Origin: Bacillota bacterium
Lineage (GTDB): Bacteria; Bacillota; Clostridia; Acetivibrionales; JANLFN01
Reading direction: 5' to 3'
DNA: 61,936 nt
NCBI GenBank assembly: GCA_023397675.1
Contig: JAEWTV010000071.1
Span: forward strand, 1-61,936
A model generated the notes under the pieces. The model was given only the letters and a program-made list of their open reading frames with translations, did not search any database and had not been told where the DNA came from. Below are positions 27,801 to 35,265 of this stretch, in pieces (position 1 is the first letter of the stretch; each line of letters opens with the position of its first letter). The position numbers were made by a program, and so were the translations under genes.

Positions 27801-27946
27801 TATTAAGAATCCAAGGTGAAGGAGCAATCTGACGCCGAGGAATAATTTAAATACAAACCTAACGTGAAAGTATATTCTTATCGAAGGGGGAATTAATTTG
27901 AAGCTCTTTAGTGACAATTCTTCCTGAATATCAGGGAGATTTTTTT
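27801..27946 (+). promoter_or_regulatory. Candidate riboswitch / attenuator leader upstream of an ECF S component
   Basis: The 237-nt gap before the ECF S gene contains mutually exclusive RNA helices. A terminator stem (27919-27927 with 27931-27939, then seven T) competes with a 10-bp antiterminator in which AGGGGGAATT (27885-27894) pairs with AATTCTTCCT (27916-27925). An enclosing helix AAGGAGC (27819-27825) with GCTCTTT (27903-27909) would frame an aptamer-like region. It matches none of the common classes that I can recall (TPP, FMN, cobalamin, SAM, lysine, THF, preQ1, M-box, T-box), so the ligand is unknown. The alternative is a long 3' UTR of the TM1266-family gene. Confidence 0.6.
27919..27946 (+). 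terminator. Intrinsic terminator inside the leader of the ECF S gene
   Basis: A 9-bp stem TCTTCCTGA / TCAGGGAGA (one G-T pair) with an ATA loop is followed by TTTTTTT. It lies 76 nt before the next start codon, so it either ends the TM1266-family transcript or acts as an attenuator. Confidence 0.8.
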
Positions 27947-28022
27947 ATTTGATTAGGAAATTATGGTTCTACCTTAATTTGTTAAAAAGGTCATACTAAT
28001 TATTTTAGGAGGTTGTTTCTAT

Positions 28023-28577
28023 ATGAATCAGAGTACTATAAAAATTACCAGAACAGCAATGTTTCTTGCACTTGCATTTGTCTTTCAGTTATTTGGAAGG
28101 CTTGTATCACTCGGGGATTATAATACCTTTATTGTAGGCTCTATGGTTAATGCCTGCCTTATAATATCAACTTTGACAGTTGGGCTTTGGAGCGGTGTTG
28201 CAATAGCAGTTCTTACTCCATTGACTGCGCTTTTTACTGTTCACTCGGCAGTATCGGCATTCCTTCTTCCTTTTGCTCCGTTTGTGGCATTAGGTAATTT
28301 AACACTTGTTTTGTCTATTTATATGTTCAGAAATAAAAACAAGGTTGTCGGGCTTGTAACCGGAGCCATTGTAAAATTTGGAGTGCTGATAGGTTCAGTA
28401 AACCTTTGCCTGTATGTGATTGGCGGAGCATTCAATATGAAACAGCCTATTGCCCAAAAGCTTGCGACATTTATGTTCAGCTGGCCTCAGCTTGTAACTG
28501 CAATTTTAGGCGGGATAATCTCGTTTGCTGTTATCAGGGCTATTAATAAATCCTTCAGATTGGCTCAGGCAGCTTAA
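28023..28577 (+). CDS. ECF transporter S component (substrate unknown)
   Basis: A 184-residue integral membrane protein with about six helices and the look of energy-coupling-factor S components: a short N-terminal amphipathic segment ITRTAMFLALAFVFQLFGR, then hydrophobic helices with small residues and a C-terminal helix ending in a basic tail. S components bind a vitamin or metal and couple to a shared AAT energising module, absent here, as is usual for group II ECF systems. Start ATG follows AGGAGG. The preceding leader looks ligand-responsive, so its ligand may be the transported compound. Confidence 0.75.
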   Translation: MNQSTIKITRTAMFLALAFVFQLFGRLVSLGDYNTFIVGSMVNACLIISTLTVGLWSGVAIAVLTPLTALFTVHSAVSAFLLPFAPFVALGNLTLVLSIYMFRNKNKVVGLVTGAIVKFGVLIGSVNLCLYVIGGAFNMKQPIAQKLATFMFSWPQLVTAILGGIISFAVIRAINKSFRLAQAA

Positions 28578-28598
28578 TTTAAAGAATTAATTTTATCG

Positions 28599-28636
28599 AA
28601 AGGACTGATTGAAGTACGCTTCAAGAAGTCCTTTTT
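28599..28636 (+). terminator. Intrinsic terminator after the ECF S gene
   Basis: AAAGGACT / AGTCCTTT stem with an inner TTGAAG-TACG-CTTCAA hairpin, followed by TTTTT. Confidence 0.9.
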
Positions 28637-28653
28637 GTTTTGCTTTAATGGTA

Positions 28654-28708
28654 TTGACATTCAATAGAACTGTGTGATATATTTGTAACATGTTATAAAT
28701 ATATCACA
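28654..28708 (+). promoter_or_regulatory. Promoter overlapped by a 36-bp palindrome (putative XRE operator)
   Basis: TTGACA (28654-28659) and TATATT (28678-28683) are 18 nt apart. A palindrome covers 28673-28708 (17 of 18 pairs match; centre between 28690 and 28691) and spans the -10 and probable start site. The operon ends with an XRE-type regulator gene, so autorepression is inferred. The palindrome could also act as an mRNA hairpin. Confidence 0.65.
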
Positions 28709-28722
28709 TGGGGTGAATTGAT

Positions 28723-29061
28723 ATGAATAAAAAAATAAATCCGTTGGCATGGTTTGGCTTCCTTGGATTTATAGGTATCTTGGGAATAATTACGGGTGAA
28801 CTGATTTGGTACACATGGTTTGCATGGTTTACATGGTTTGGAAAAATTAAAAAACCAACCGATGAAAGATTCATCAGAAATTTAGGAAAATCAGGGCTTA
28901 TATGTTTTGTCATAACCATGATCGCATTAAGTGCTGTTACAATACTCAAAGTAATGAACATATCTGATAAAATAATATTCTTCATTATTGGAACTTTATT
29001 TGCACTACTAATACTTACGTTTACATTATCCTTTGAATACTTTGAAAAGCGTGGTGAATAG
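28723..29061 (+). CDS. DUF3796-like small membrane protein
   Basis: A 112-residue membrane protein with an aromatic N-terminal part (WYTWFAWFTWFGK) and two or three further helices. It resembles DUF3796 proteins that are encoded beside small XRE regulators in clostridia and bacilli; function unknown. The ATG follows GGGTGAATTGAT. Its last 9 nt cover the weak ribosome site of the regulator gene, indicating coupled translation. Confidence 0.7.
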   Translation: MNKKINPLAWFGFLGFIGILGIITGELIWYTWFAWFTWFGKIKKPTDERFIRNLGKSGLICFVITMIALSAVTILKVMNISDKIIFFIIGTLFALLILTFTLSFEYFEKRGE

Positions 29062-29062
29062 G

Positions 29063-29266
29063 TTGCCAACACTGATAACTGACTTAAAAAAATACCGTGT
29101 TGAAGCAAATATGTCCCAGGACGAACTTGCAAATCTAGTAGGAGTGAGGCGCGAAACGATAGTACATCTTGAAGCCGGTAAGTATAATCCGTCTCTTAAG
29201 ATCGCATATGATATTGCAAAGGTTTTTAATGTAGCAATAGAAGATATTTTTAAGTTTGTGGATTGA
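29063..29266 (+). CDS. XRE-family helix-turn-helix regulator (YgzD/YozG-like)
   Basis: A 67-residue single-domain DNA-binding protein. The HTH reads MSQDELANLVGVRRETIVHLEAGKYN in effect, split here: MSQDELANLVGV is helix 2 with its turn, RRETIVHLEAG the recognition helix, and IAKVFNVAIEDIF the closing helix. The TTG at 29063 comes one base after the upstream stop with GGTGA ahead of it. A GTG at 29054 is an alternative, and the start is uncertain. It likely binds the palindrome at 28673-28708 and controls its own operon with the DUF3796 protein. Confidence 0.85.
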   Translation: MPTLITDLKKYRVEANMSQDELANLVGVRRETIVHLEAGKYNPSLKIAYDIAKVFNVAIEDIFKFVD

Positions 29267-29306
29267 ATTGGCTGTTACCAGGTACATTACGGAAACTAAA
29301 ACACAA

Positions 29307-29355
29307 AAACCTCATATAATGTGTTAGTACTTATACTAAACGATATATGAGGTTT
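29307..29355 (+). promoter_or_regulatory. Hairpin sequestering the ribosome site of the aminotransferase gene
   Basis: A 12-bp outer stem (AAACCTCATATA, 29307-29318, with its complement 29344-29355) encloses a 6-bp inner stem (TTAGTA/TACTAA) and a 4-nt loop. The right arm includes GAGG (29349-29352), which is the only ribosome site for the ATG at 29361. There is no T tract, so translational control is more likely than termination. Confidence 0.55.
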
Positions 29356-29360
29356 GATTT

Positions 29361-30506
29361 ATGATATACCTAGATAATGCTGCTACATCTTTCCCTAAAC
29401 CCGAAAGGGTTTACAGGGAAATGGATCGATGCCTGAGAGAATATTGCGCAAATCCCGGACGGGGTGGACACGTAATGTCCATTAAGGCTGGGGAGGCTGT
29501 CATGAAAGCGCGTGAAACGATATGCAGCTTTTTTAATTTTAGTAACCCTCTTCAGATGTGCTTTACCAAGAATGCAACGGAAGCCTTGAATATAGCAATT
29601 AAAGGGTGTCTTTCGCGAGGCGATAATGTAATTACCACCAGCATGGAACATAATTCTGTTATCAGACCTCTTAAGACTCTTGAAAATGAAGGTGTTATCA
29701 GCCTTACTATTGCAAGGGCAAATGAATTTGGGGAAATAAGTCCCGAAAATATAAGACAGCTGATAAATCAAAGTACAAAGCTTATAGTTTGTACACTATC
29801 CTCAAATGTAAATGGTACAATAATGCCCTTCAGAGAAATAGGAGAAATAGCCAAAAAGTCAGGAGTTCTATTCCTTCTGGATGCCTCCCAGGGGGCCGGT
29901 ACTATAAAAATTGACATGGGGGAAATGTGTATAGACATGCTTGCCTTCCCTGGGCACAAATGTCTTCTGGGTCCACAGGGGACGGGTGCTCTCCTTATTA
30001 GGGAAGGTATAGTCTTAAATCCAATTTTGCAGGGCGGTACCGGAAGTAATTCTGAGAACATGTATCAGCCGGATTTTATGCCTGATGCACTGGAAAGCGG
30101 AACTGTTAATACACCCGGCATAATTGGATTGGGTTATGGAATAGATTTTATTAGTAGTTGTGGCAGGGATGCTGTTAAGCAGTATAAGGGCTATCTGTTT
30201 GAAAAACTGTATAACGGTGTATCGAATATACCTGGAATACATATTTATAGCAGGGCAGCCAATAACTCTGGAGTTCTTGCAATAAACATTGCTGAACTTG
30301 ATTCGAACGAGGTCTGCTACATCCTTGACAGAAGGTATGGGATTGAGACACGGGCTGGGCTTCATTGTGCACCGATGGCACATGAAACTATCGGAACAAT
30401 GGGCAGAGGTGTTGTAAGGTTCAGTATGGGCTGTTTCAATACCATTGAAGAAATAGACCGAACACTAATGGCAATTAAAGAAATTGCAAACAGATATCAA
30501 AACTAA
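29361..30506 (+). CDS. Cysteine desulfurase-like class V aminotransferase
   Basis: A PLP-dependent fold-type I enzyme of 381 residues, close to the NifS/CsdB-like family: substrate end YLDNAATSFPKPE, FTKNATEALNIAI, cofactor aspartate region LLDASQGAG, PLP-lysine motif FPGHKCLLGPQGTG, and a late cysteine in RAGLHCAPMAHETIG that fits the persulfide-forming Cys. The expected reaction is release of sulfur from L-cysteine to an acceptor. No iscU or thiI gene is adjacent, so the sulfur target is unknown. Its ribosome site lies within a hairpin. Confidence 0.9.
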   Translation: MIYLDNAATSFPKPERVYREMDRCLREYCANPGRGGHVMSIKAGEAVMKARETICSFFNFSNPLQMCFTKNATEALNIAIKGCLSRGDNVITTSMEHNSVIRPLKTLENEGVISLTIARANEFGEISPENIRQLINQSTKLIVCTLSSNVNGTIMPFREIGEIAKKSGVLFLLDASQGAGTIKIDMGEMCIDMLAFPGHKCLLGPQGTGALLIREGIVLNPILQGGTGSNSENMYQPDFMPDALESGTVNTPGIIGLGYGIDFISSCGRDAVKQYKGYLFEKLYNGVSNIPGIHIYSRAANNSGVLAINIAELDSNEVCYILDRRYGIETRAGLHCAPMAHETIGTMGRGVVRFSMGCFNTIEEIDRTLMAIKEIANRYQN

Positions 30507-30642
30507 CTATGAACATAAAAAATTACCCTTTTGTATTGAAAATTAATTTATTTTATAATAAAATAAAAATAATTAATTGTTATCAGACATATAATTAATA
30601 AATTCGTAAATATATTTGAAAATATTGAAAAGGGGAATGTAT

Positions 30643-30807
30643 ATGAACCAGACGTCTGTTAAGGTGGTAGTTGCTATTGCAGCGTTTATAGTGATTGTTG
30701 TTATAGCATTGAATTTGCTTAAGGTTATATTCTCAATACTTATACCGGTAGCCTTCGTAATAGTTGCCGCATTTATATTATATCTCGTTTTACTAAAAAG
30801 AAATTGA
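30643..30807 (+). CDS. Small membrane protein of unknown function (54 aa)
   Basis: A 54-residue protein that is almost entirely hydrophobic (two helices, about residues 9-26 and 30-50) with a basic LKRN end. The ATG at 30643 has AAGGGG at 8 nt and a terminator follows immediately, so it is a self-contained small gene. I recognise no family. Confidence 0.6.
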   Translation: MNQTSVKVVVAIAAFIVIVVIALNLLKVIFSILIPVAFVIVAAFILYLVLLKRN

Positions 30808-30820
30808 TGCTCCCGTATGC

Positions 30821-30855
30821 AAGCCATCAGGAAAATACCCTGGTGGCTTTTTTTA
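30821..30855 (+). terminator. Intrinsic terminator
   Basis: Stem AAGCCATCAGG / CCCTGGTGGCTT with a short A-rich loop (one G-T pair), followed by a T7 run. Confidence 0.9.
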
Positions 30856-30950
30856 TACACTTAAACATAAATCAAAAAATACTTGAGATTTTTGAAAAAA
30901 AAACCTATTATTAAATATATAACAAGGTATTCTAATTCGGGAGATATTAC

Positions 30951-31595
30951 ATGCAGCAATCCAAACGCGTTATTTATGATGTAACACTGGATATATCAAA
31001 TGAAACACCTGTTTTTCCGGGGGATCCGGGAGTTATAGTCACCCCTGTAATCAGCATTTCAGATGGGGCAATAGCTAATGTTTCAAACATTAGCATAGGT
31101 TCCCACATGGGAACACACATTGATGCTCCGAAACATTTTTTTGAATCCGGCAATACAATAGATAACCTTCCAATTGATTGTCTTGTAGGTACAGCAAGAG
31201 TTATTGAAGTACCTGAAAAAGATTTCGTAAGTGCACAAGATCTCAAACCATATAATATAAAATCAGGAGAAATAATAATTTTAAAAACTAGGAACTCTTC
31301 TTTTATTGAAGAACCAGAGTTTAATACAGGATTTGTATATCTTTCTAGAGATGGTGCTGAATATTTAGTTAATGCAGGGGTAAAAACTGTTGGTATAGAC
31401 TACCTGTCAATTGAGGAATATGAGTCGCCTGATTCGAGTGTACATAAAATTCTTTTATCGAACAATATAGTTATTATTGAAGGACTTAAACTCAAGGGAA
31501 TCAAGCAAGGAATGTATGAAATAGCCGCGCTTCCGTTAAAGATAAAGGGCTGTGACGGAAGTCCTGCAAGAGTTATTCTAATCAATAATTGGTGA
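30951..31595 (+). CDS. Cyclase-family (kynurenine formamidase-like) metal-dependent hydrolase
   Basis: A 214-residue cytoplasmic hydrolase of the PF04199 cyclase family. The metal-binding signature appears as GSHMGTHIDAPKHF with the expected two His and Asp, and there is a conserved VGIDYLSIE segment later. Members hydrolyse N-formylkynurenine, cyclic amides or related compounds; no tryptophan-catabolism genes are nearby, so the substrate is open. ATG follows GGGAG. The next gene starts 20 nt downstream, so they are probably co-transcribed. Confidence 0.87.
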   Translation: MQQSKRVIYDVTLDISNETPVFPGDPGVIVTPVISISDGAIANVSNISIGSHMGTHIDAPKHFFESGNTIDNLPIDCLVGTARVIEVPEKDFVSAQDLKPYNIKSGEIIILKTRNSSFIEEPEFNTGFVYLSRDGAEYLVNAGVKTVGIDYLSIEEYESPDSSVHKILLSNNIVIIEGLKLKGIKQGMYEIAALPLKIKGCDGSPARVILINNW

Positions 31596-31615
31596 GAACG
31601 GGAAAGGTAGAAACC

Positions 31616-32974
31616 ATGTTAAAAACTCAAGGTCAAAGAATTGTTGATGAAAACGGCAATAATATAATTTTAAGAGGTTTTTCCATTGGTAACTGGCTGA
31701 TGTTGGAAGCATATATGCAGGGATTTTCAGGTGTTGAACAGAAACTAAGGGAGCTTATCGAAAGAATAGGCGGTATTGAAAAAAGAGATTATTTTTTTAA
31801 TAGGCTTGCTGAAGAATATGTTACTGAAAAAGACATTGAATATATAAAAAGTCTTGGCTGTAATGTGATACGTGTACCTATTAACTATAGAATGTTTGAG
31901 TATGACGGGGATTTTTACCACTATAAACATGACTGCTTCAGGCATATTGACAGAGTAGTTGACATATGTGCAAAGCATGGAATATATGTAATATTGGATA
32001 TGCATGCAGCGCAGGGCTATCAAAATGTTGACTGGCACTGTGACAATTATAGCCGCGAAACTCGTCTGTTTAAAGAGAAGAGCTACCGTGTAAGACTTGC
32101 CAGGCTGTGGCGGTTTATTGCAGATCATTATAAAGGAAACAGTACAATAGCGGGATATGATCTTATAAATGTACCGGAAGCTAAAAATAAGGAAACAGAT
32201 GTACTTTATGAATTGTACAAGGAAATTACAAGGCTGATAAGGGAGACTGACAAGGAACATATAATTTTTATTGAAGGAAACAGGAATAAAGGAAGTTTTG
32301 ACTATTTCGGTCCTCCGTTTGACGATAACCTTGTTTATACCGCACATGTTTATTTTGATCCGCTTTACAAAAATTTTAACCTTCCAGGAACTATTTTTAA
32401 TATGGTTTATGACAGGAAAAAAGTTGAGGATCTTGTTGAGTATAGCGATAAACTTATAATTAAATATAATGTGCCTTGTATGATTGCTGATGTTGGTTTT
32501 TATGATATTACGAAATCCTTTGATGAAAAGCGCAAACGGGTGATGGAAGACTTGCTTGATATTTTTAATGAACGTGAATATTCTGTTACCGTATGGAGTT
32601 ATAAGGATATTGGAAATGTTGGAATGGTATACCCTAATATAGATACTGAATGGATGAAGTTTATAGAAAATTATTTAGAACTGAAATTGAAATATCGTAT
32701 TGATACTGAGCCTGTTGAAGGAGAGCCATGGATATTGACGGATATGATCAAATCCTATATACAGGATGATTTCAGGGACGAAATATCCAAGCTTGACAAT
32801 ATAATACGATCCAAGATATCTGATGCGTTTTCAAATGTACTGCAGGAAAGGTTTGCAAGGGAGTTGTCATCATTAAGCTATGAACAGCTGGATAAATTAG
32901 CTTGTTCATTCAATTTTGACAACTGTCTGATAAAAGAAGAAATAGCTAAGCTTGTAAAAGACCATTTTGAATAA
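31616..32974 (+). CDS. GH5-fold protein with both catalytic glutamates replaced
   Basis: A 452-residue protein with a glycoside hydrolase family 5 TIM barrel: GFSIGNWLMLE, NVIRVPINY, VILDMHAAQG, YTAHVYFDP and VWSYKD all fit. The acid/base motif normally reads NEP but here reads NVP (Val186), and the nucleophile strand, normally ending GEFG, reads ADVG (Asp292). With no signal peptide and a helical C-terminal extension (about 365-452), this looks like a cytoplasmic protein that may bind rather than cleave glycan. ATG 31616 follows AAAGG; a longer in-frame start overlaps the upstream gene. Some GH5 subfamilies are divergent, so alignment should confirm the substitutions. Confidence 0.75.
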   Translation: MLKTQGQRIVDENGNNIILRGFSIGNWLMLEAYMQGFSGVEQKLRELIERIGGIEKRDYFFNRLAEEYVTEKDIEYIKSLGCNVIRVPINYRMFEYDGDFYHYKHDCFRHIDRVVDICAKHGIYVILDMHAAQGYQNVDWHCDNYSRETRLFKEKSYRVRLARLWRFIADHYKGNSTIAGYDLINVPEAKNKETDVLYELYKEITRLIRETDKEHIIFIEGNRNKGSFDYFGPPFDDNLVYTAHVYFDPLYKNFNLPGTIFNMVYDRKKVEDLVEYSDKLIIKYNVPCMIADVGFYDITKSFDEKRKRVMEDLLDIFNEREYSVTVWSYKDIGNVGMVYPNIDTEWMKFIENYLELKLKYRIDTEPVEGEPWILTDMIKSYIQDDFRDEISKLDNIIRSKISDAFSNVLQERFARELSSLSYEQLDKLACSFNFDNCLIKEEIAKLVKDHFE

Positions 32975-32992
32975 GTTTTGTTCTTGGTAAGA

Positions 32993-33667
32993 CTACTTGA
33001 ACATATCCAATATAAACTGGTTTTTAGTAAGCCATCTTTTATGCAGTTCACAATTGGGCATTATTGATTTTACTTCTGCCCAAAAGCTGCTGGAATGGTT
33101 TTTATGTATAACATGGCAAAGCTCATGTACAACTACGTAATCGATTACTTCAACTGGGGCCATTACAAGTCTCCAGGTAAAGCAAAGACTGTTTTTGGAA
33201 TTGCAGGAACCCCATCGCCTCGATGCATTGGTGACTTTAATACCGCTATAACTTATTCCTGTAACTTTAGAGTAATACTGAACCCTTTCTGTTATAACCT
33301 TTAAAGCCTCTTTCCTGTACCATTTTGAGATTAATAATTCAGCTTTGTTAAACTGTTTGATTGGGATAATCAGGCTGTTTTCAAATATACCCACATAATT
33401 TTCCTGTGAATATTTAAGTGGATACGATTCACCAAGGTATAAGAATTCTTCACCATTAATATATTGCTTTTCCGTATTTTTAAGCATATTAATTTGTGCT
33501 GTTTCCTGCTTCTTGCGAATCCATTCCGATTTATCCCGGACAATCTTCTCAATGTATCCGAGCGAAGTTTTATAAGGTGCTCTTATCACAAGTCTTGCGT
33601 CATGTTCGATGCTAAGTAATATTGTCTTTCGTTTGGATTTGATAATTTCATCTATTTTTATTTCCAT
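32993..33667 (-). CDS. YgjP-like (DUF45) zinc metallopeptidase
   Basis: A 224-residue cytoplasmic protein of the YgjP/SprT-like M48-related group. Zinc motif HELCH with a downstream helix HKNHSSSFW and the preceding SRRWGSCNSKNSLCFTWRL, a family hallmark. Substrate unknown. The ATG at 33667 is 6 nt after GGAG on the minus strand; the in-frame ATG at 33679 overlaps that site. It is convergent with the GH5-like gene, with 18 nt between the stops. Confidence 0.88.
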   Translation of the reverse strand: MEIKIDEIIKSKRKTILLSIEHDARLVIRAPYKTSLGYIEKIVRDKSEWIRKKQETAQINMLKNTEKQYINGEEFLYLGESYPLKYSQENYVGIFENSLIIPIKQFNKAELLISKWYRKEALKVITERVQYYSKVTGISYSGIKVTNASRRWGSCNSKNSLCFTWRLVMAPVEVIDYVVVHELCHVIHKNHSSSFWAEVKSIMPNCELHKRWLTKNQFILDMFK

Positions 33668-33849
33668 TATAAACTCCATTTAATTCAATTTAAAATACTT
33701 AAAAATTATATCAGAATACTGCCTATAAATACAGTTCAAACGTTTATCAGAGAATAAAAGTACAAAGAAATATATGACATAAAATAACATCAGTGGTATA
33801 ATTTTGCAAGGGTAAATTTATAACATTGATAAGGGGTTGCTGATGAAAA

Positions 33850-34905
33850 ATGGAGAGTGTAAGTAATAGTCTTAAAGAAAAAAGTACTAAGAACCATTCC
33901 CTTGATTTTATAAAGGGTATAGGCTGCATAGGAGTGGTAATTGCCCATGCAAAATTTCCTGGTGATTTTGGCATAGCATTAGGTTATTTAGCAGGTTTTT
34001 ATGTTGTTCCACTTTTTTTTATGATATCAGGGTATTATTCGGGTTATACAGACAGAAAAACTGTTAACAGTAGCTTACCGAGAAAAATAAAACATATATT
34101 ATTACTATCTTGTATATCTTTCGCCGCCTATTTTTTATTTTGTTTTATAGGTTTTTATTTTGAAGGCGGTAAGCAGGAAATGATTCAATGGCTCAACCAA
34201 ACGTTAACATTTAAATGCTTGGTAAATTTTATAGTTTTTAATGATCTTGACTTTATAAAAGCAGGACAGTTATGGTTTTTGTTTACATTATTATACTGCT
34301 ACCTTTTGCTTTATGTAATAAACAGATTTAATCTATATAAAATTGTGTATTATAGCATTCCATTACTTCTAATTTGCAGAATTCTAATAACCTATTTTTC
34401 AAGAGATAACTGGCATTTGGAAAGTAACATCTTATTCTCAGGGCTTCCGTTTTTTATGCTGGGTAATCTTCTTAAAAGAAAAAAAGATTATATTCACAAG
34501 TTAAGTAACAAAGCTTTGCTTTTATTAATGACAGGAACTGGAATATTCGCAATTCTTCCTACATGGATTGATTTGAAAATCAATATATTTTATATGGGCA
34601 CAATGTTGTTTGCAGTTTTAATTTTTATCTATGCTCAGAATAATCCGCAAATATTTCGAGGAAAAATTGAAGAGTTCGGAAGAAAATATTCTTTATTTAT
34701 ATATATAATTCATGTAATGTGTATTTACATAATTAATATAATTTCAAATGCATTAAAGGTTTCAGACAATAGCTTATTTATTTACTCCAAGCCGATTTTG
34801 GTTGTTACGATGGCATGCTTATCAGCATATGTTTTCTATTATATAAAAGATAAATTGGTATGGAAAAATAAATCACTACCTGCTTCACCAAATCTAAACT
34901 CATAA
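33850..34905 (+). CDS. Acyltransferase 3 family membrane protein
   Basis: A 351-residue polytopic protein of the acyltransferase 3 (OafA/WecH-like) group, with the N-terminal LDFIKGIGCIGVVIAHA in which the last His is catalytic in the family. About ten helices follow. Such enzymes O-acetylate or succinylate cell-surface glycans. The start is unusual: the best-placed site, AAGGGG, serves an out-of-frame ATG at 33843 that would give only 7 codons; the acyltransferase ATG is inside that mini-ORF at 33850. A strong terminator follows. Confidence 0.85.
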   Translation: MESVSNSLKEKSTKNHSLDFIKGIGCIGVVIAHAKFPGDFGIALGYLAGFYVVPLFFMISGYYSGYTDRKTVNSSLPRKIKHILLLSCISFAAYFLFCFIGFYFEGGKQEMIQWLNQTLTFKCLVNFIVFNDLDFIKAGQLWFLFTLLYCYLLLYVINRFNLYKIVYYSIPLLLICRILITYFSRDNWHLESNILFSGLPFFMLGNLLKRKKDYIHKLSNKALLLLMTGTGIFAILPTWIDLKINIFYMGTMLFAVLIFIYAQNNPQIFRGKIEEFGRKYSLFIYIIHVMCIYIINIISNALKVSDNSLFIYSKPILVVTMACLSAYVFYYIKDKLVWKNKSLPASPNLNS

Positions 34906-34927
34906 GGTGCGAATAATACCTTTGTTG

Positions 34928-34970
34928 CAGTAATAGTTTTAGTACTCACTAAAACTATTACTGTTTTAGT
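34928..34970 (+). terminator. Intrinsic terminator with perfect 16-bp stem
   Basis: CAGTAATAGTTTTAGT (34928-34943) pairs perfectly with 34948-34963 across a 4-nt loop, followed by a TTTT and a further T-rich stretch. Confidence 0.85.
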
Positions 34971-34992
34971 TTTAATTAATGGTTGGTCTTCT

Positions 34993-35130
34993 TTATCTTT
35001 TCCTTAGAAGGGCACAGGATAAAAGTGCCAGTGAGCCGAATGCTATTGCGTGGATTACAATCCAGCCGGGCTTACCAAATTCAAGGACAGTATCGTCCAT
35101 AGTGTTTCTTTTCTTGCAGTAAATATTCAT
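34993..35130 (-). CDS. Small single-helix membrane protein of unknown function (45 aa)
   Basis: A 45-codon frame: basic N-terminus (MNIYCKKRN), an acidic turn, then one hydrophobic helix (WIVIHAIAFGSLALLSCALL) and a basic RKR end. The ATG at 35130 has AGGTGG about 10 nt upstream on the minus strand, so it is well supported for its size. A palindromic repeat (35155-35193) lies upstream. I recognise no family. Confidence 0.55.
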   Translation of the reverse strand: MNIYCKKRNTMDDTVLEFGKPGWIVIHAIAFGSLALLSCALLRKR

Positions 35131-35154
35131 ATTATCACGCCACCTTTTTGCTTG

Positions 35155-35193
35155 TTCTATATATAGGATGAAGTAAATCTCTTATATATAGAA
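35155..35193. repeat. Palindromic copy of a shared intergenic element (copy 1)
   Basis: An 11-bp inverted repeat (TTCTATATATA and complement) flanks a 17-nt core. The inner sequence TATATAGGATGAAGTAAAT and the following YYCTTATA recur at 46321-46347. It lies in the leader of the 45-aa gene (minus strand). It may be a regulator site or an RNA hairpin. Confidence 0.5.
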
Positions 35194-35230
35194 TAACCTG
35201 ATTTTACAAAACAAATGCAAGCAAAATAAA

Positions 35231-35250
35231 AAGCCGCTAATCAGCGGCTT
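35231..35250 (-). terminator. Intrinsic terminator of the stalk-domain gene
   Basis: An 8-bp perfect stem AAGCCGCT / AGCGGCTT with a 4-nt loop; on the minus strand it is followed by TTTTATTTT just past the stop of the gene at 35266. Confidence 0.85.
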
Positions 35251-35265
35251 ATAATTATGTGCTGG

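Noticed and set aside
27801..27946. Assignment of the leader to a known riboswitch class
   Set aside because: Signature bases of cobalamin, TPP, SAM, FMN, lysine, THF, M-box, fluoride, ZTP and T-box elements were looked for by eye and not found; only the switching helices are supported.
31745..32347. 200-codon frame antisense to the GH5-like gene
   Set aside because: No ribosome site and no recognisable domain; the plus-strand gene has clear GH5-fold motifs.
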